Of a stretch of DNA of 64,000 nucleotides, positions 1-10,785 are shown piece by piece. The stretch lies in assembly GCA_034670405.1 (NCBI GenBank), contig JAXDDX010000004.1:8504001-8568000 (forward strand). The letters are read 5' to 3'. The position numbers were made by a program, and so were the translations under genes. The notes under the pieces are model-generated. The model worked only from the letters and a program-made list of their open reading frames with translations. It did not search any database and was not told where the DNA came from. The number at the start of each line of letters is the position of its first letter. The stretch's first letter is position 1. The stretch comes from Hoplostethus atlanticus. Its lineage: Eukaryota; Chordata; Actinopteri; Trachichthyiformes; Trachichthyidae.

Positions 1-1042
1 CCAGTGTTACAATGAAAGAAACAACAACTGCATGCTGCTCTTACTTTAGTAGTTTACAATGATCTCACTTATTGCCTTGTGGATTTTCTGCAATATTGTT
101 ATTGTTATCTTATGTCTGTTTCCATATGTTGTATTGCAATTGAGTAATGTGTAATTTCAAGAACAATGCAGCTCAATCACAGATACAGCACAGAGACAGA
201 GAAGAAGAAGAAGACATTCATTGCATGTGATCCTGAGTGTCATTTCCTCTGGTACAGTGTTTTCCTCGAGTCCAGTCCCTGAATAACCCTCCCACTGAAC
301 CACGCTGACAAGACGAATGGATGGACAGACGGCACGTGGCGACCATCTGCGGTTGCTAGGTGGCCTTTCCTCCATAACAACCCTTTGCATGGGCGCTAAC
401 TCTGATGAGAAACAGAGCGGCGTGTTCCTCTGGCTCCGCCCACGTTCAGAGTCACAGTAGCTTTCTGTTGGCTCCGATGGGTAAAAATCAAGATGTTAAA
501 TACTCTATATCTTGATACAATCATAATAATCCACATCACTGACTCAGTTAATCTCAGTTACACAGGCGTATTTATTGGGATGATTTATATAATATATGAT
601 GTAATGTAATAGATCGTGTTTTGTGATCAGCGTTGCATTGCAATGTTTAAAAACTTGAAAATGGGAATGTATAAAATATAGAGCTGCTTCGTGGACAACT
701 TTTATACCCCCAAATGAGCTTTATTCTGTTAATGTTATCAGTACCGAAGCAGGAAATATGCCCACCCTGCTGCTATAGTCACCCTTACCATCTTTTCCAA
801 TGTGGGGTCAGCTCCAGATTGTGCATCTTGATGACATCACAGGTTCAAGAGTCAGCTCTCTGGTTGTTGGTTTTGGGATAGGGTTGTTCATATTTACAGA
901 TAGTGATTGTACTGTACAGACATAAGACAGAGGACTGATGTTCACTGTTAAACTGAGACGCATTCCCCTTTAAGTGTGATCGTCTGCTGAAACAAACCTC
1001 TGGAAGTGAGCAGGGAAGAGTTAAACTGAAAGTAGAACAAGC
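1..1042. other. Non-genic block with a CpG cluster at 268-475
   Basis: No gene is recognised. Positions 480-700 are AT-rich. About a dozen CpGs fall between 268 and 475, far above the local background, together with an E-box CACGTG (333-338), a GC-box-like GGCTCCGCCC near 431-440 and an RFX X-box-like sequence on the minus strand (351-365). This could be an enhancer or a small unmethylated promoter. No convincing start codon or first exon is attached to it on either strand. The minus-strand open frame across 157-390 resembles nothing I know. Confidence 0.4.
351..365 (-). promoter_or_regulatory. X-box-like (RFX) site
   Basis: On the minus strand the sequence reads GGCCACCTAGCAACC. The right half AGCAAC fits the RFX X-box (RGYAAC). 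The left half GCCACC differs from GTNRCC at one base, with a one-base spacer. The plus strand, GCTAGGTGGC, also partly resembles a CTCF core. The call rests on motif similarity only. Confidence 0.2.
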
Positions 1043-1074
1043 TTCTCTCTCTCTCTCTCTCTTCTCTCTCTTTC
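1043..1074. repeat. (CT)n microsatellite
   Basis: An interrupted CT run. It merges into a pyrimidine-rich stretch ending in an AG at 1114-1115, which makes a plausible polypyrimidine tract ahead of the small open frame at 1155. Confidence 0.9.
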
Positions 1075-1154
1075 TCGCTCACCCTCTCCCTGTGCTATTA
1101 TTTCCTCCTCCATAGGTCATGTCAGTTTAAACGGGATCCTCAAATATTTTCACC

Positions 1155-1307
1155 ATGACTTGTATGCACATGGGAGATGCACCGCAGAACCTTTGGGGGT
1201 TAAAGGGCGCACCGCGGTTTTCCTCTTTCGACACAAAATATTTTTTTCCCCGAAGTCACGATTCATCAACACCCGACTTCCCATCCAAAACAGTAAGTTT
1301 TAAATGA
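1155..1307 (+). CDS. Small open frame followed by a 5' splice-like site (unrecognised)
   Basis: The frame starts in a fair Kozak context (CACCATGA) and runs 50 codons to TGA at 1305-1307. It opens MTCMHMGDAPQNLWGLKG and goes on with FSSFDTKYFFPRSHD. After codon 46 the DNA reads ACA|GTAAGT, a strong donor consensus at 1294, so the coding part of a first exon would end at 1293. An in-frame TAA lies upstream at 1128-1130. The stretch carries about eight CpGs in 80 bases (1206-1280), unlike its surroundings. The peptide matches no family I recognise and has no domain, signal peptide or membrane segment. It may be an alternative first exon, a chance frame or a conserved regulatory block. A coding call is weak. 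Confidence 0.18.
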   Translation: MTCMHMGDAPQNLWGLKGAPRFSSFDTKYFFPRSHDSSTPDFPSKTVSFK

Positions 1308-2400
1308 ACAAGATGTAGCCTGAACTTATACAGCGGAAGTATATATTCTGCGGGGAATTACAAATGAGCGTAACCCCTCCAATTTGTCCAAATCTCATTC
1401 AAGGCGCTGAAGTGTTTAAAGGTGTGGATGAATTTCACTCCGTCTCCTCTGGCTTTGACTGAAATAGGACAGTGAGGAAGAGTGAGCCCGCTCTGTACGC
1501 CGCTGTGTAAAAGTATGAAGGAGTTTTAAAGGTGATAAAAAAGGGGAAAGGCAGTGAATATCATCATGTAGATACGACAGCCACCCCGCTTTCCACAGGC
1601 TACATCCTTTTTATTGCATCTGGCAGCGAATTAAGGCACGTGTGTGGGGGGGTGGAAAAAGGGCGATTGAAAATGAAACCCCGGGCTAAGACTCCATTCA
1701 GCCTGACTGCTTTCCTCCCTCAACACTGACATTAGACTTTGATTCTCACATGAGATCCTCTGATGATGATGATGAACCATAAAAAATGATATAGCTCAAT
1801 AAAAGTACAAAAAGGCGCGAGTTCATAAAGAGGACCTGGGGGCCGCGTTAAAGTTTGGTCCATGCCGGCGCATTTCTTCTCCCTCCGCTGGCTTTTAGAG
1901 ATGATTACCTTGGATATTTATGGACGAAACTATTTTTGAGGAGAGGGAGTTAGCATGGATGGATGTTTTTGCGTCTGCTCGGATCCTACGTGTCTGGGCA
2001 CGTCTGATTCACCGCCATTGGTGGAAAGCTTTGAGACCTTCGACCTTGTTATCGGTTAAAAACGGTGAGAATATATTGTAGTTGTCACAGCGATCACTAT
2101 AAATAGAAAAACCTGCTGTACACAGTATCGGTGACCGAATTGGAAAACCAGCTGATATTGACACATTGATCGCCCAGACAAATGAGATGATTGCTGCAGT
2201 TTCCCTGGTCACCTTGACGGGCTGCAAGTCGGAAACATACAAATGGGTCACGTGACTCTATCTATCATGATGAGAGCACGCCGATAGGTTTTTGTGTCAA
2301 TGCGTCGTGGAAAATCAACTTTCATCTGCAGTAAGGGAAAAGGACTTCCTCTCCTCTTCTTTCCTCCTCTCATCGTTTCTTTCATCCCCCTTTCCTCTCC
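1308..2400. other. Non-genic unique DNA, moderately CpG-rich to 1900
   Basis: No gene seen. CpGs stay frequent from 1330 to 1900, and short motifs typical of developmental enhancers appear (GGTGTGGATG near 1421, TTAAGGCACGTG near 1632, CACGTGAC near 2249). It may include conserved non-coding sequence, but I cannot test conservation. Confidence 0.4.
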
Positions 2401-2482
2401 GTGGCGTGGAGCGGGCGGGCCCCGGCGAGCGCTGGCCCCCCAGCTCTCCAGGCGGCGTGTGATGTGACTCGAAGCCGTGTGT
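2401..2482. promoter_or_regulatory. Short dense CpG patch
   Basis: About ten CpGs in 82 bases, with GC-box-like GAGCGGGCGGGC at 2409-2420. It is too short for a standard CpG island. No transcription unit is visible on either side, and the overlapping minus-strand frames look like noise. Confidence 0.3.
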
Positions 2483-2592
2483 GATCTCCACCAGAGAGAG
2501 AAAAAACACACGATGCGTACAGGAAATAATCAGGGCAACACAGGCGATGTTCAGAGGAATGCAAATATTTTCAGAGTGCTTAAAAAACAATA

Positions 2593-2662
2593 CCACACAC
2601 ACACACACACACACACACCGCCAAATACAGAAGCCCACCATCCCCCCCACACACACACACCA
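2593..2662. repeat. (CA)n microsatellite, two tracts
   Basis: CA runs at 2593-2618 and 2649-2662, separated by unique A/C-rich sequence. Confidence 0.9.
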
Positions 2663-4398
2663 CATCATACTGTAACCACAATACATACCCACATATACAT
2701 CACACAACAGACGAAGAGAAAAAACAAGCAGCCCCCCTGACAAAACTCTCCCCAAGTGCATTAGCATAAAACATTAAGCTGAACAAAATGATTACACCTG
2801 ACACGTTGAGTTGGAGGAAGAACATCGCCGGTGGCAGCCAGTTACTTGCGGATCCTGCAATCATTCTCTCGTCAAGCAACTCGTTTCATGGCCGCCTTTG
2901 TAGGCACTGTCATAGCGCCGCATCGTGATTAATCCTCCCCTTTTGTTTTTCTTTTCTCCCTTCCACCCCTCTCAGTCCCTCCCACAAATCCAATAAGTTG
3001 CCCTTAAATCAGGTTACCCTGCACCTTGCAGATAGGGGTATTGTGATGGATGTGCCAAAACGCATGCCAAGGCGGCGGTGTTTTTTTTTGTGCGGAAGCA
3101 CTGTGAAATTGTACTGCTGTGATTCTGCATTATGGTGCTAAGTGTTTGTCTTGTAATGCAATTAAATGTGCATGTAAGCTGCCCCCGCACTCCCCGAACT
3201 ATTGTGCGCCGCATTTAATAATTTTATACACGCTCTTTTGTGACATTGCCATTTAACCCCAGGTAAAATAGAATAATTTAGAGGGAGTATTAAAAGAATA
3301 ACTTTAGAGTGTTTGCCATAGAGAACACAAGCCGGTTCATATTGGAGAAAAAAAAAAAAAAAGATGACAATCAAAACATTAATATCCTCCTCACTCATAT
3401 AAGCCTCTGCTGAAAATTCCTAGCGTTGAGTACTTTGCTGAAGGATAGCTCGCAGATAAAGAGAGAAAGAGATTATTGCCTCCTTTCATTCCTTCCCCCC
3501 CCCCGGCAGCGGCGGGGTATGGTAATATGGTTTTTTGAATATTTGCAGGCGTAAACTTAAGAAATGAGTGCTGATAAGGAGTGACAGCAACAGAGGCGGC
3601 AGAGATCTTTCGGCGTGACAGGCGGTGTCAAAAAAAACAAACCCCGGTGACGCTGTCACTGTGACAAACTTTTCAAAAAGAACAATGCGCAGACACACCA
3701 GTCGTTGAAGCGAGCTGCTGCGAGCCTCTGACAGTGTTGTCCCAGCAAGTTGGAGCGCGGGAAACATCACCCGATTGTGAACGCACGTATTTTTTTCACT
3801 CTGAACACTTTAAGCCTACAAACTTTCAACGTATGTCAATATACTTTCCGCGCACGCGAGAACGTAAAAATTCACATGCCGTTGCAGAATGGGGAAAAGT
3901 GCTCCGGGAGGATTCACACTGTAATAATAGAGTTTTTGGAAAATATTGAAATCCTCAAATGGTTAATATCATTCAGGGATTGTAAAAAAAATTATTTCAT
4001 TTTTTTTTTTTACACTCACTCATCACTCATAACCCAACCCAGTGAAGTTCGCGCCCTGAACCTGACGTTAACCTCGAGCGACGCAGGTGTCTGTCTTTTT
4101 TTTAATCTTAGCCGTACTTTTATTGGAGCAGTAACTCGGAGGACCCGATCATGTCTGCGAGGAGCCGGCGAGGATCATTACTATCCAAGAAGAAGAAGAA
4201 ACCAGCTGGCCCCATTGTTTAGGCTCTGCCAGGTGTGTCTGTGTTCATAACCCATTTTCCTTTTGTTCTACTACACCTCCCTGTAAACGTACAGAGAGGA
4301 AGAAGACAAGAGTTATATTTCACCATTTCATGAACTCTTTCCCCTTGTGATAGCCTGATGCCCGATGCTTTGCTCGTTGGTGTGTGTGTGGGAGCATA
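2663..4398. other. Non-genic unique DNA with homopolymer runs
   Basis: No gene seen. It holds poly-A at 3348-3362, C10 at 3495-3504, T12 near 4000-4011 and a short GAA run at 4189-4201. CpGs are somewhat frequent at 3590-3930 and 4040-4170. Open frames here have no recognisable domain. Confidence 0.5.

Positions 4399-4430
<32 letters not shown>
4399..4430. repeat. (TG)n microsatellite
   Basis: A near-perfect TG run, preceded by a shorter TG run at 4379-4390. Confidence 0.9.
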
Positions 4431-4751
4431 AGCAGGAGGAAGGCAAGGTCTGTAATCACCTAATCCAAACATACACTCGGGGAATCTCATTACTGGACCT
4501 AACAGTTCCATTTGAACCTTATCTGGTTTCAATCAGCCGCCTCTGGTTTGGACCGGCGGCGCAGAAACTTGATTCCTTTTGTCTAGAAAGTCGCCCGCTA
4601 TCAGGGGGTCTCCTGTTTGTCTTGTCCGTCACCCTCTTTGTGAGCTAAAAGGTATTTTTTGAATCCTCGGTCAACACACCGAGGACAGAGACGACTTTCG
4701 GCGGGCAGGTAGTGAACCGCTGCTTCTCGTCATCCGGGCTAGCGAGGAGTG

Positions 4752-4776
4752 GTGTGTGTGTGTGTGTGTGTGTGTG
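4752..4776. repeat. (TG)n microsatellite
   Basis: A perfect TG run. It lies on one side of the C-rich segment 4800-4880. Confidence 0.9.
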
Positions 4777-4842
4777 ACATCAGCGGGTGTGTACGTGCAG
4801 CCATGGGGGAACTCCCGCTAACCCCACACCCTTCCTCACCAA

Positions 4843-4877
4843 CCCCCGTTTCTTCCCCAAACCCCCACAACCCCCCC
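4843..4877 (-). other. Predicted G-quadruplex segment (minus strand)
   Basis: The plus strand has C5, C4, C5 and C7 runs separated by 7, 3 and 4 bases. The minus strand therefore meets the usual four-run, loop 1-7 rule for a G-quadruplex, and the plus strand could form an i-motif. It lies between TG tracts at 4752-4776 and 4990-5041, both prone to Z-DNA. Confidence 0.5.
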
Positions 4878-4988
4878 ATCCACATGTAAACGGACATTAA
4901 AACGAAACCTGACCCTGGCCCTGGAATCTGTAAGGTGCTGTTTTTTCTCCCTCTTTTCTTTTTTCCTAAACAGAGAATCCAGGGCTGG

Positions 4989-4989
<1 letters not shown>

Positions 4990-5019
<30 letters not shown>

Positions 5020-5041
5020 GCATGTGTGTGTGTGTGTGTGT
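4990..5041. repeat. (TG)n microsatellite, interrupted
   Basis: Two TG runs (4990-5017 and 5023-5041) with a short CGGCA interruption. Confidence 0.9.
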
Positions 5042-5520
5042 GATGGTAGTGGCGGGCTAGTCAAGAGGGAGGTCAGAGAAAGGTGAGCGAGACGCGACGT
5101 CAGCGAGGCTGCGAGTGAACCGTCTCAGGAATCCCCGAGATTAAAAAGCTCCAGAAGGTTCCGAGTCGGAAGATAATCACAGGATCTGGAATTCACAATA
5201 ACAAACTGGCCATATATCTACCTGTCTCCGGCCTTCCTCCCTGAGAGGGCCACAGGGTCAACCAAATGGCTGCATTCCATCAACAGCTCTTTTTTTTCCT
5301 CCTGCTGGGCTCCCAAAGTGTCTGGAAGGATCAAATATGGCCCCTAAAGCTAACCCTAAACAGTTTCAACTCTCTCTTTCTCTTCTTCTACCTGCCTACC
5401 CACCATTTTTCCTGCAGAGTATTTATTTTTGTTCTTTCGAGCACCAGCAGTCGGAGTTCAAATGACACTGTCACCTGCTCACACCGCCTTTTCTGTCTGG
5501 GAACTGGACCGATATTAGCT
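5042..5520. other. Non-genic unique DNA left of the minisatellite
   Basis: No gene seen. A donor-like AAG|GTGAGC lies at 5072 and a CRE-half GACGTCAG near 5096, but no exon can be built. The last 100 bases lead into the minisatellite without a terminal inverted repeat. Confidence 0.5.
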
Positions 5521-6310
5521 GGAGCATGGACCCAGTCTGGATCTAGGGGCGCTGGGTAGGTGCTGCAGGGACTGAAGGGTTGGAGCGGAGCATGGACCCA
5601 GTCTGGATCTAGGGGCGTTGGGTAGGTGCTGCAGGGACTGAAGGGTTGGAGCATGGACCCAGTCTGGATTCTAGGGGCGCTGGGTAGGTGCTGCAGGGAC
5701 TGAAGGGTTGGAGCATGGACCCAGTCTGGATCTAGGGGCGCTGGGTAGGTGCTGCAGGGACTGAAGGGTTGGAGCATGGACCCAGTCTGGATCTAGGGGT
5801 GTTGGGTAGGTGCTGCAGGGACTGAAGGGTTGGAGCATGGACCCAGTCTGGATCTAGGGGTGTTGGGTAGGTGCTGCAGGGGCTGAAGGGCTGGAGCATG
5901 GACCCAGTCTGGATCTAGGGGTGTTGGGTAGGTGCTGCAGGGACTGAAGGGCTGGAGCATGGACCCAGTCTGGATCTAGGGGCGTTGGGTAGGTGCCTGC
6001 AGGGACTGAAGGGCTGGAGCATGGACCCAGTCTGGATCTAGGGGCGTTGGGTAGGTGCCTGCAGGGACTGAAGGGCTGGAGCATGGACCCAGTCTGGATC
6101 TAGGGGCGCTGGGTAGGTGCTACAGGGACTGAAACGGCTGGAGCATGGACCCAGTCTGGATCTAGGGGCGTTGGGTAGGTGCTGCAGGGACTGAAGGGCT
6201 GGAGCATGGACCCAGTCTGGATCTAGGGGCGTTGGGTAGGTGCTGCAGGGGCTGAAGTGCTGGATGATGGACCCAGTCTGGATCTAGGTGCTACTGGGAC
6301 TGAAACCGGA
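5521..6310. repeat. 61-bp minisatellite, 12 units plus a decayed 13th
   Basis: Units begin GGAGCATGGACCCAGTCTGG at 5521, 5587, 5648, 5710, 5771, 5832, 5893, 5954, 6016, 6078, 6140 and 6201. A decayed unit starts at 6262 and fades by about 6310. Most units are 61 bp; those with one extra base are 62. A five-base GGAGC is repeated between units 1 and 2. Variants cluster: units 1-5 end GGGTT and most later ones GGGCT; units 5-7 share GGTGTTGGG; units 8 and 9 share an extra C (GTGCCTGCAG). This pattern points to growth by duplication of neighbouring units. Because 61 is not a multiple of three, the frame changes at each unit. The minus-strand frames crossing the array, rich in repeated PDWVHAP, are by-products and not a protein. 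Confidence 0.97.
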
Positions 6311-7690
6311 GCGTCAGAACTGCAGCTAGCGTAGCTTGGCGAGGGCTAAAGGCTCGGGGCTGCAACATAGGAGCTGAGGTTAGAGGGCCTGGGGCTTTGC
6401 GGCTGAGGTTAGAGGGCTTCCTCTGAGACCAAGGATGGAGCTATGGGGTCTGCGGCTGTAGTGATTTCTGGGTTGAATTAACAGTTGAGCGGGGGAGCCA
6501 TGACTCGTGTCTGGAGGGGGCTGTTGGGGTCTGGCGGAGGGTCTAGTAGGGCAGGTATGATTTACATAGCTGTGAGAGAGTCCAGGATCTCAGTCTGCCC
6601 AGACCCCTCCCCAGGGGAGCCATGTCGAAGGAGGCGTTGCATTGTGATACTTGTGTGATTTATGTTCCGCGCACACTCTTCCTTCCCATCGCCTGACAAC
6701 TCCATTATTTACTTTTGTTTGTTGTGATTATTTGCTTTAGCGCAGTAAGATACTGTATATTCGGCGAAGACTGTGTGTAAACCCCGGGTTGCAGCCTAGA
6801 GACTCGACTGTGTGCCTGCCTGTTCCTCAGATCTGCACTCTGTAGAGGTTAGTCTTTGTTGTTGCCCGTGTACCCGTCTAGACACTGAGGATAATTTGTC
6901 CCTTTGCTTCCTCCTCTGGTTGCTGTGTTCTCAGCATGGGAAATTACCTTACAAAGAGGGCAAGGGCTGCCGATTGAAAGTAAGTTATTTCGTCAGTGTA
7001 AAGTGCAGTAAATAGCCCGAGGTTAGGGGAAAATAATGATATACAGTCCTGTCCAGAGGGAGACTACTGCATGAGACGCAATCAGCCCCCTTGCAGAAAA
7101 CTTTGTGAAATGCTTTCAGAGGATGTATTTCATCATGTTGGATCACTACTGCGGAGAGCACCGCCACTGGATGGTTCTATCATATTCTTATCTAGGCACC
7201 GAGTCTCCGGCGCTGTGCTAACACACTACGGTAGAGTGAAGTGTATGGTGTTTAGGACTGCAGGGTATATCTAAATTCAACTATTGATTAACCTTGCGGC
7301 AAAAAAAAGAGAAAGAAAGCCCCTGTAAAGACATCACCGTCTGCAGTTACACCGCAGGATTCTTTAATTCCCCCTCGCTGCTGCATTCAAATTATTTGCT
7401 TTCTCAGTCGAAAATCGAAGGGTTGTAAAAATTGACTTCCTGTACGGCCAGAGAGAAATAAATTTCAGCAGTATTGACAGCAGCCAAACAGAAAAGCTAT
7501 TGCCCAGCATTTAATTATTGAAGACATTGATCAACAAAGTGATTTATTTGCTGTGGTCTGGTTAAAGGGCCTAATTGAGTCAGAGTGTGCACCGTAAAAG
7601 GCTCTTATTTGTTCATTTGGCCTGGATCAGATACCAAGGTACAGTTATATATGAGGCTGAAATTATTAGTCTGATAATTGTTGTAATGTC
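6311..7690. other. Non-genic DNA; G-rich tail then unique sequence
   Basis: Positions 6311-6620 are G-rich and may be a decayed continuation of the minisatellite. GCTGAGGTTAGAGGGC occurs twice, at 6373-6388 and 6402-6417. Beyond that the DNA is unique and has no recognisable gene. A donor-like AAA|GTAAGT at 6980 follows an open frame with no known similarity. Confidence 0.5.
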
Positions 7691-9019
7691 TTTTTTTTTT
7701 TTAGTTGTATTTGATATAGGTATGCTTACGGAAAGAAGTAAAAATGACAGGCTACTCATTGATGAGAGAGACAGAGAGAGTGAGAATGCAACTTCAGAAT
7801 GGAATGAAGCCGTTGTGCAGACGACATTTACAGTACGTCTCCCTCCTCTTCACTACGGCACCGTGCAGATCCCTACAAGAATCTGTACACAATCAGCCAT
7901 CCACAGAAAATCACTCTCATCTGTCCCCCCCCCCCCCACACCCTCAGTGACGACAGCCCAGCAACTTTGGGAGTCCATTTGTACAGCAAAAAGGGACTTA
8001 TGGGTCTCTGACTATTGAACTGAAACTGACCCCGCCCCCCTCTTCATTACCCACTCTTCCCTTGCTCTCATCAATAAGCCAAGGGCCTGATCTATCAGTC
8101 ACACATGCAGTGCTGTGTTGTGCCCTTGGTCTCCCGATGGGAGCTGAAGTAATCTGGCTGTCACTGCCTCTTGCCCTGTACACCCATACTCTCTGTCTTT
8201 CTGAGTCCAACTGGAACTGATTTCAGCAGATTCCATTCTAGGTTATAGTAGATGATGGAAAAACAACTCAGACTCAACTGGGAGCCCCGTGCACATTAAG
8301 TCGATCTGAACTACAGTACAGCCTTTTTTCTTGCCGTTGATGCAATTCCCCGAGCAGTAGATGTGAGTTTTGCAACAAGGGAAATGTTCAGACTAAACAT
8401 TGTGTTCACTCCAGTGTGATGCACCAAACACTGTAATTAATACACCCAGTGGGAGTCTATATGAGGCATCAACCTCTTAGTGTCCCTGCCCAGCACTCTC
8501 AGACTTGGAACATCCTTTTTATTTTTGAACAAAATGCCAGCTCGCTATCAAGTTGCACATTGTGCACAGAAAATCCCCAGGAAAGTGGACAGTGCCAAAA
8601 AAGCAAATAGTGTCTTTCATTTCAGTTTTCCATTAGTAGTTAGAGAGTTGTTTTTTTTTCCCTGCAGATGTTTGGAAAAGGAAGATTGGAGCTGGGCAGA
8701 CTGCACCTCCTTTCTCCTGCCTCTCCATCCATCCCAGCCCTCTGGCCCACATCGGCAAGATATAGAGGGAGGAGAAAGGAGGAGCGGACAGCAGGAGGTT
8801 CTCATCAGAATATGTCTCTTAACTCCACAGCCAGCGAGCGGTCTAATGATCTCACTCAGACGGAGATGGGAATGTTGGGATTAATGGCATTCCAAGAGGA
8901 AGACTGGGGCTCCAGGTTGTGTCCCCGGCACAGTTTGAGACTGGAGGGAAGAGACAGACGGCAAGACTGGAAGAAATTATGAGATAAAGAGCAAGGGGAG
9001 TAAGAAAAAAGGAGGGAGA

Positions 9020-9022
<3 letters not shown>
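7691..9022. other. Non-genic unique DNA with T12 and C13 runs
   Basis: T12 lies at 7691-7702 and C13 at 7925-7937. At 8642-8668 a long T/C run ends in CCCTGCAG, a good acceptor, and opens into a frame beginning MFGKGRLELGRL. No donor in phase is evident and no domain is recognised, so I do not call an exon. From 8985 the plus strand becomes almost all purine. Confidence 0.5.
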
Positions 9023-9054
<32 letters not shown>

Positions 9055-9113
9055 TAGAGGAGGGGGGGTTGGTGTGTGAGAGAGAAGAGAAAGACGGGAA
9101 AAAAGAAAAAGGG
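9023..9113. repeat. (GA)n microsatellite in a purine-rich block
   Basis: A GA run at 9023-9051, then further purine-rich DNA to 9113. Such one-sided purine tracts can form triplex DNA. Confidence 0.85.
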
Positions 9114-9204
9114 GCTCTTCATTTTCTGGATAGATAGATCAGATGGAATGGAACCATGCGTCAGGATGAAGGCAGCTGTGCTTTTGGCAAGGACTTTCTG
9201 AGCG

Positions 9205-9216
9205 CACACACACACA

Positions 9217-9249
<33 letters not shown>
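9205..9249. repeat. (CA)n microsatellite
   Basis: CA runs at 9205-9216 and 9219-9249, split by a two-base interruption. Confidence 0.9.
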
Positions 9250-9250
<1 letters not shown>

Positions 9251-10765
9251 CATGCACGCAGGGAGGTGGGGATCTCTATTAACAGGTGAGGGTTAGACCT
9301 AGTATTAGCCTGTGCTGCAGGCCTGGATGAGTCCTCCCTCTGATTTCTCCTTCATTCTTCCTCTCCAGGGCTTCAGCCGAGGGAGCGCTGTTTAGCAGGC
9401 CCTCAAGGCATGGAGCCATTTAAGCAGCACTAAGACCTGGCACCGCTTCAGATTACCTGCCGTGTTCCCTGCCAGATAGCGGCGCCGCGCGTGTATGTAT
9501 ATATCTGCTTGTGTGCATGAGTGCACGAGCGCACGTATGTTTCATGTCACGATCGGATTACTTAAAACTACACATTTATGATGCACGTCGTGCGCTTTAT
9601 GGGTTTCCATTACTTTTACTATCCACTTAGCGATGCAGCGCTTGTGTACCAGCATTAAGCACAAACGCAATTAAAAGTACTACCTATTAAATCTACGCTT
9701 GTTTATATTAGTCCAAAGGTTTTGTTGCTAAATGGAAAATGATTCACAAGAAGTGGAGAATTGGCACTGTCTCGCATTTTATATAAATTGCACAACAGAG
9801 GGATTTTTATTCAGTGTGCAGAGAGAGAGAGAGAAAACGGCGGTCGTCCAGCACCGGAGCAAAAATAAACTGTTATCCTTGGAAGTGTCTTTATTGTATT
9901 TAGTCACACACACACATTTATCATGAGGCTGTAAATCTCTGTGAGTGAAGGTTGTTAATGACTCTAAGAGACAGTGGTGGAAGTGATTCTAGTTGCAGAA
10001 GACAGAGCAGCGGCTGGGATAGTACTTTACCTGGCCCCCGGCCTCCCCCGGGCCCGCTATAGTGGAATGCCCTGCAGACTGGAAGCCCGGCCTCACGCTG
10101 GGCCTGTCTGCATCCAGCAGTTTATGGAGATGCCCCATATAGACTGACACTGACAGCTTGATGTCTCCGGCCCCTTTTGTTTAGCTTCCATCCCCGTTGG
10201 AAGAAATTATTTTACAGTAGTCTGTAAAGTACATTCTTCTCCGTAAATGAACTATCGGAGACTCTTTCTGTCTCTATCTGACTCGCCATCTCTTTCTCAC
10301 TATCTCTCTGTCTCTCTAATGTTGTTTAAAGATAGCCTGAGGAGGTGGGATACAGCTGGCTCTGCTCCGATACATGACGGTTTCCTGGGTCTGCCAGGTT
10401 GGAGACAGGAAACTCCAAAACAGTGCTGAGCCGAAATCTCAGCGTGTTGCGGAGTTGTTTCATCTTTCCCTTCCCTCTGTAGATATGAACACGAGGGAAA
10501 TATCCATCTCCTGGGATCCTGACCCCATAGGAACTATCTGTATTCCAGGCGGAACTCAAACAATGACATTCGGAGAGGGCACGGGGACTATTTTTAGTGC
10601 CGGGCCACTTCCAAGGCATCAGCCCCCGACCTCTCAGGGGTCACAGGCCTCAGTCCATTTATAGTGGTGAGAGCAGTGAAAATAAGCATCACTGACAGTT
10701 TGTCTTTTTACAGTCTTGCATCATTTCCTGTGCCCTTCTTGCTCTTGCTTAAACCCACACTTGCA
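9250..10765. other. Non-genic unique DNA
   Basis: No gene seen. CpG-rich patches lie at 9478-9545 and 10029-10100. A short pyrimidine-rich stretch lies at 10260-10320. The plus-strand frame at 10374-10664 looks protein-like in composition but matches no family I know. Confidence 0.5.
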
Positions 10766-10785
10766 TACACACACACACACACACA
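10766..10785. repeat. (CA)n microsatellite
   Basis: A short perfect CA run. Confidence 0.85.

Noticed and set aside
2315-2767. 150-codon minus frame ending over a CA tract
   Set aside because: Its N-terminal part is CVCV repeat and the rest has no known similarity.
5388-6084. Repeated PDWVHAP protein on the minus strand
   Set aside because: The 61-bp unit changes frame each copy; this is the minisatellite read as codons.
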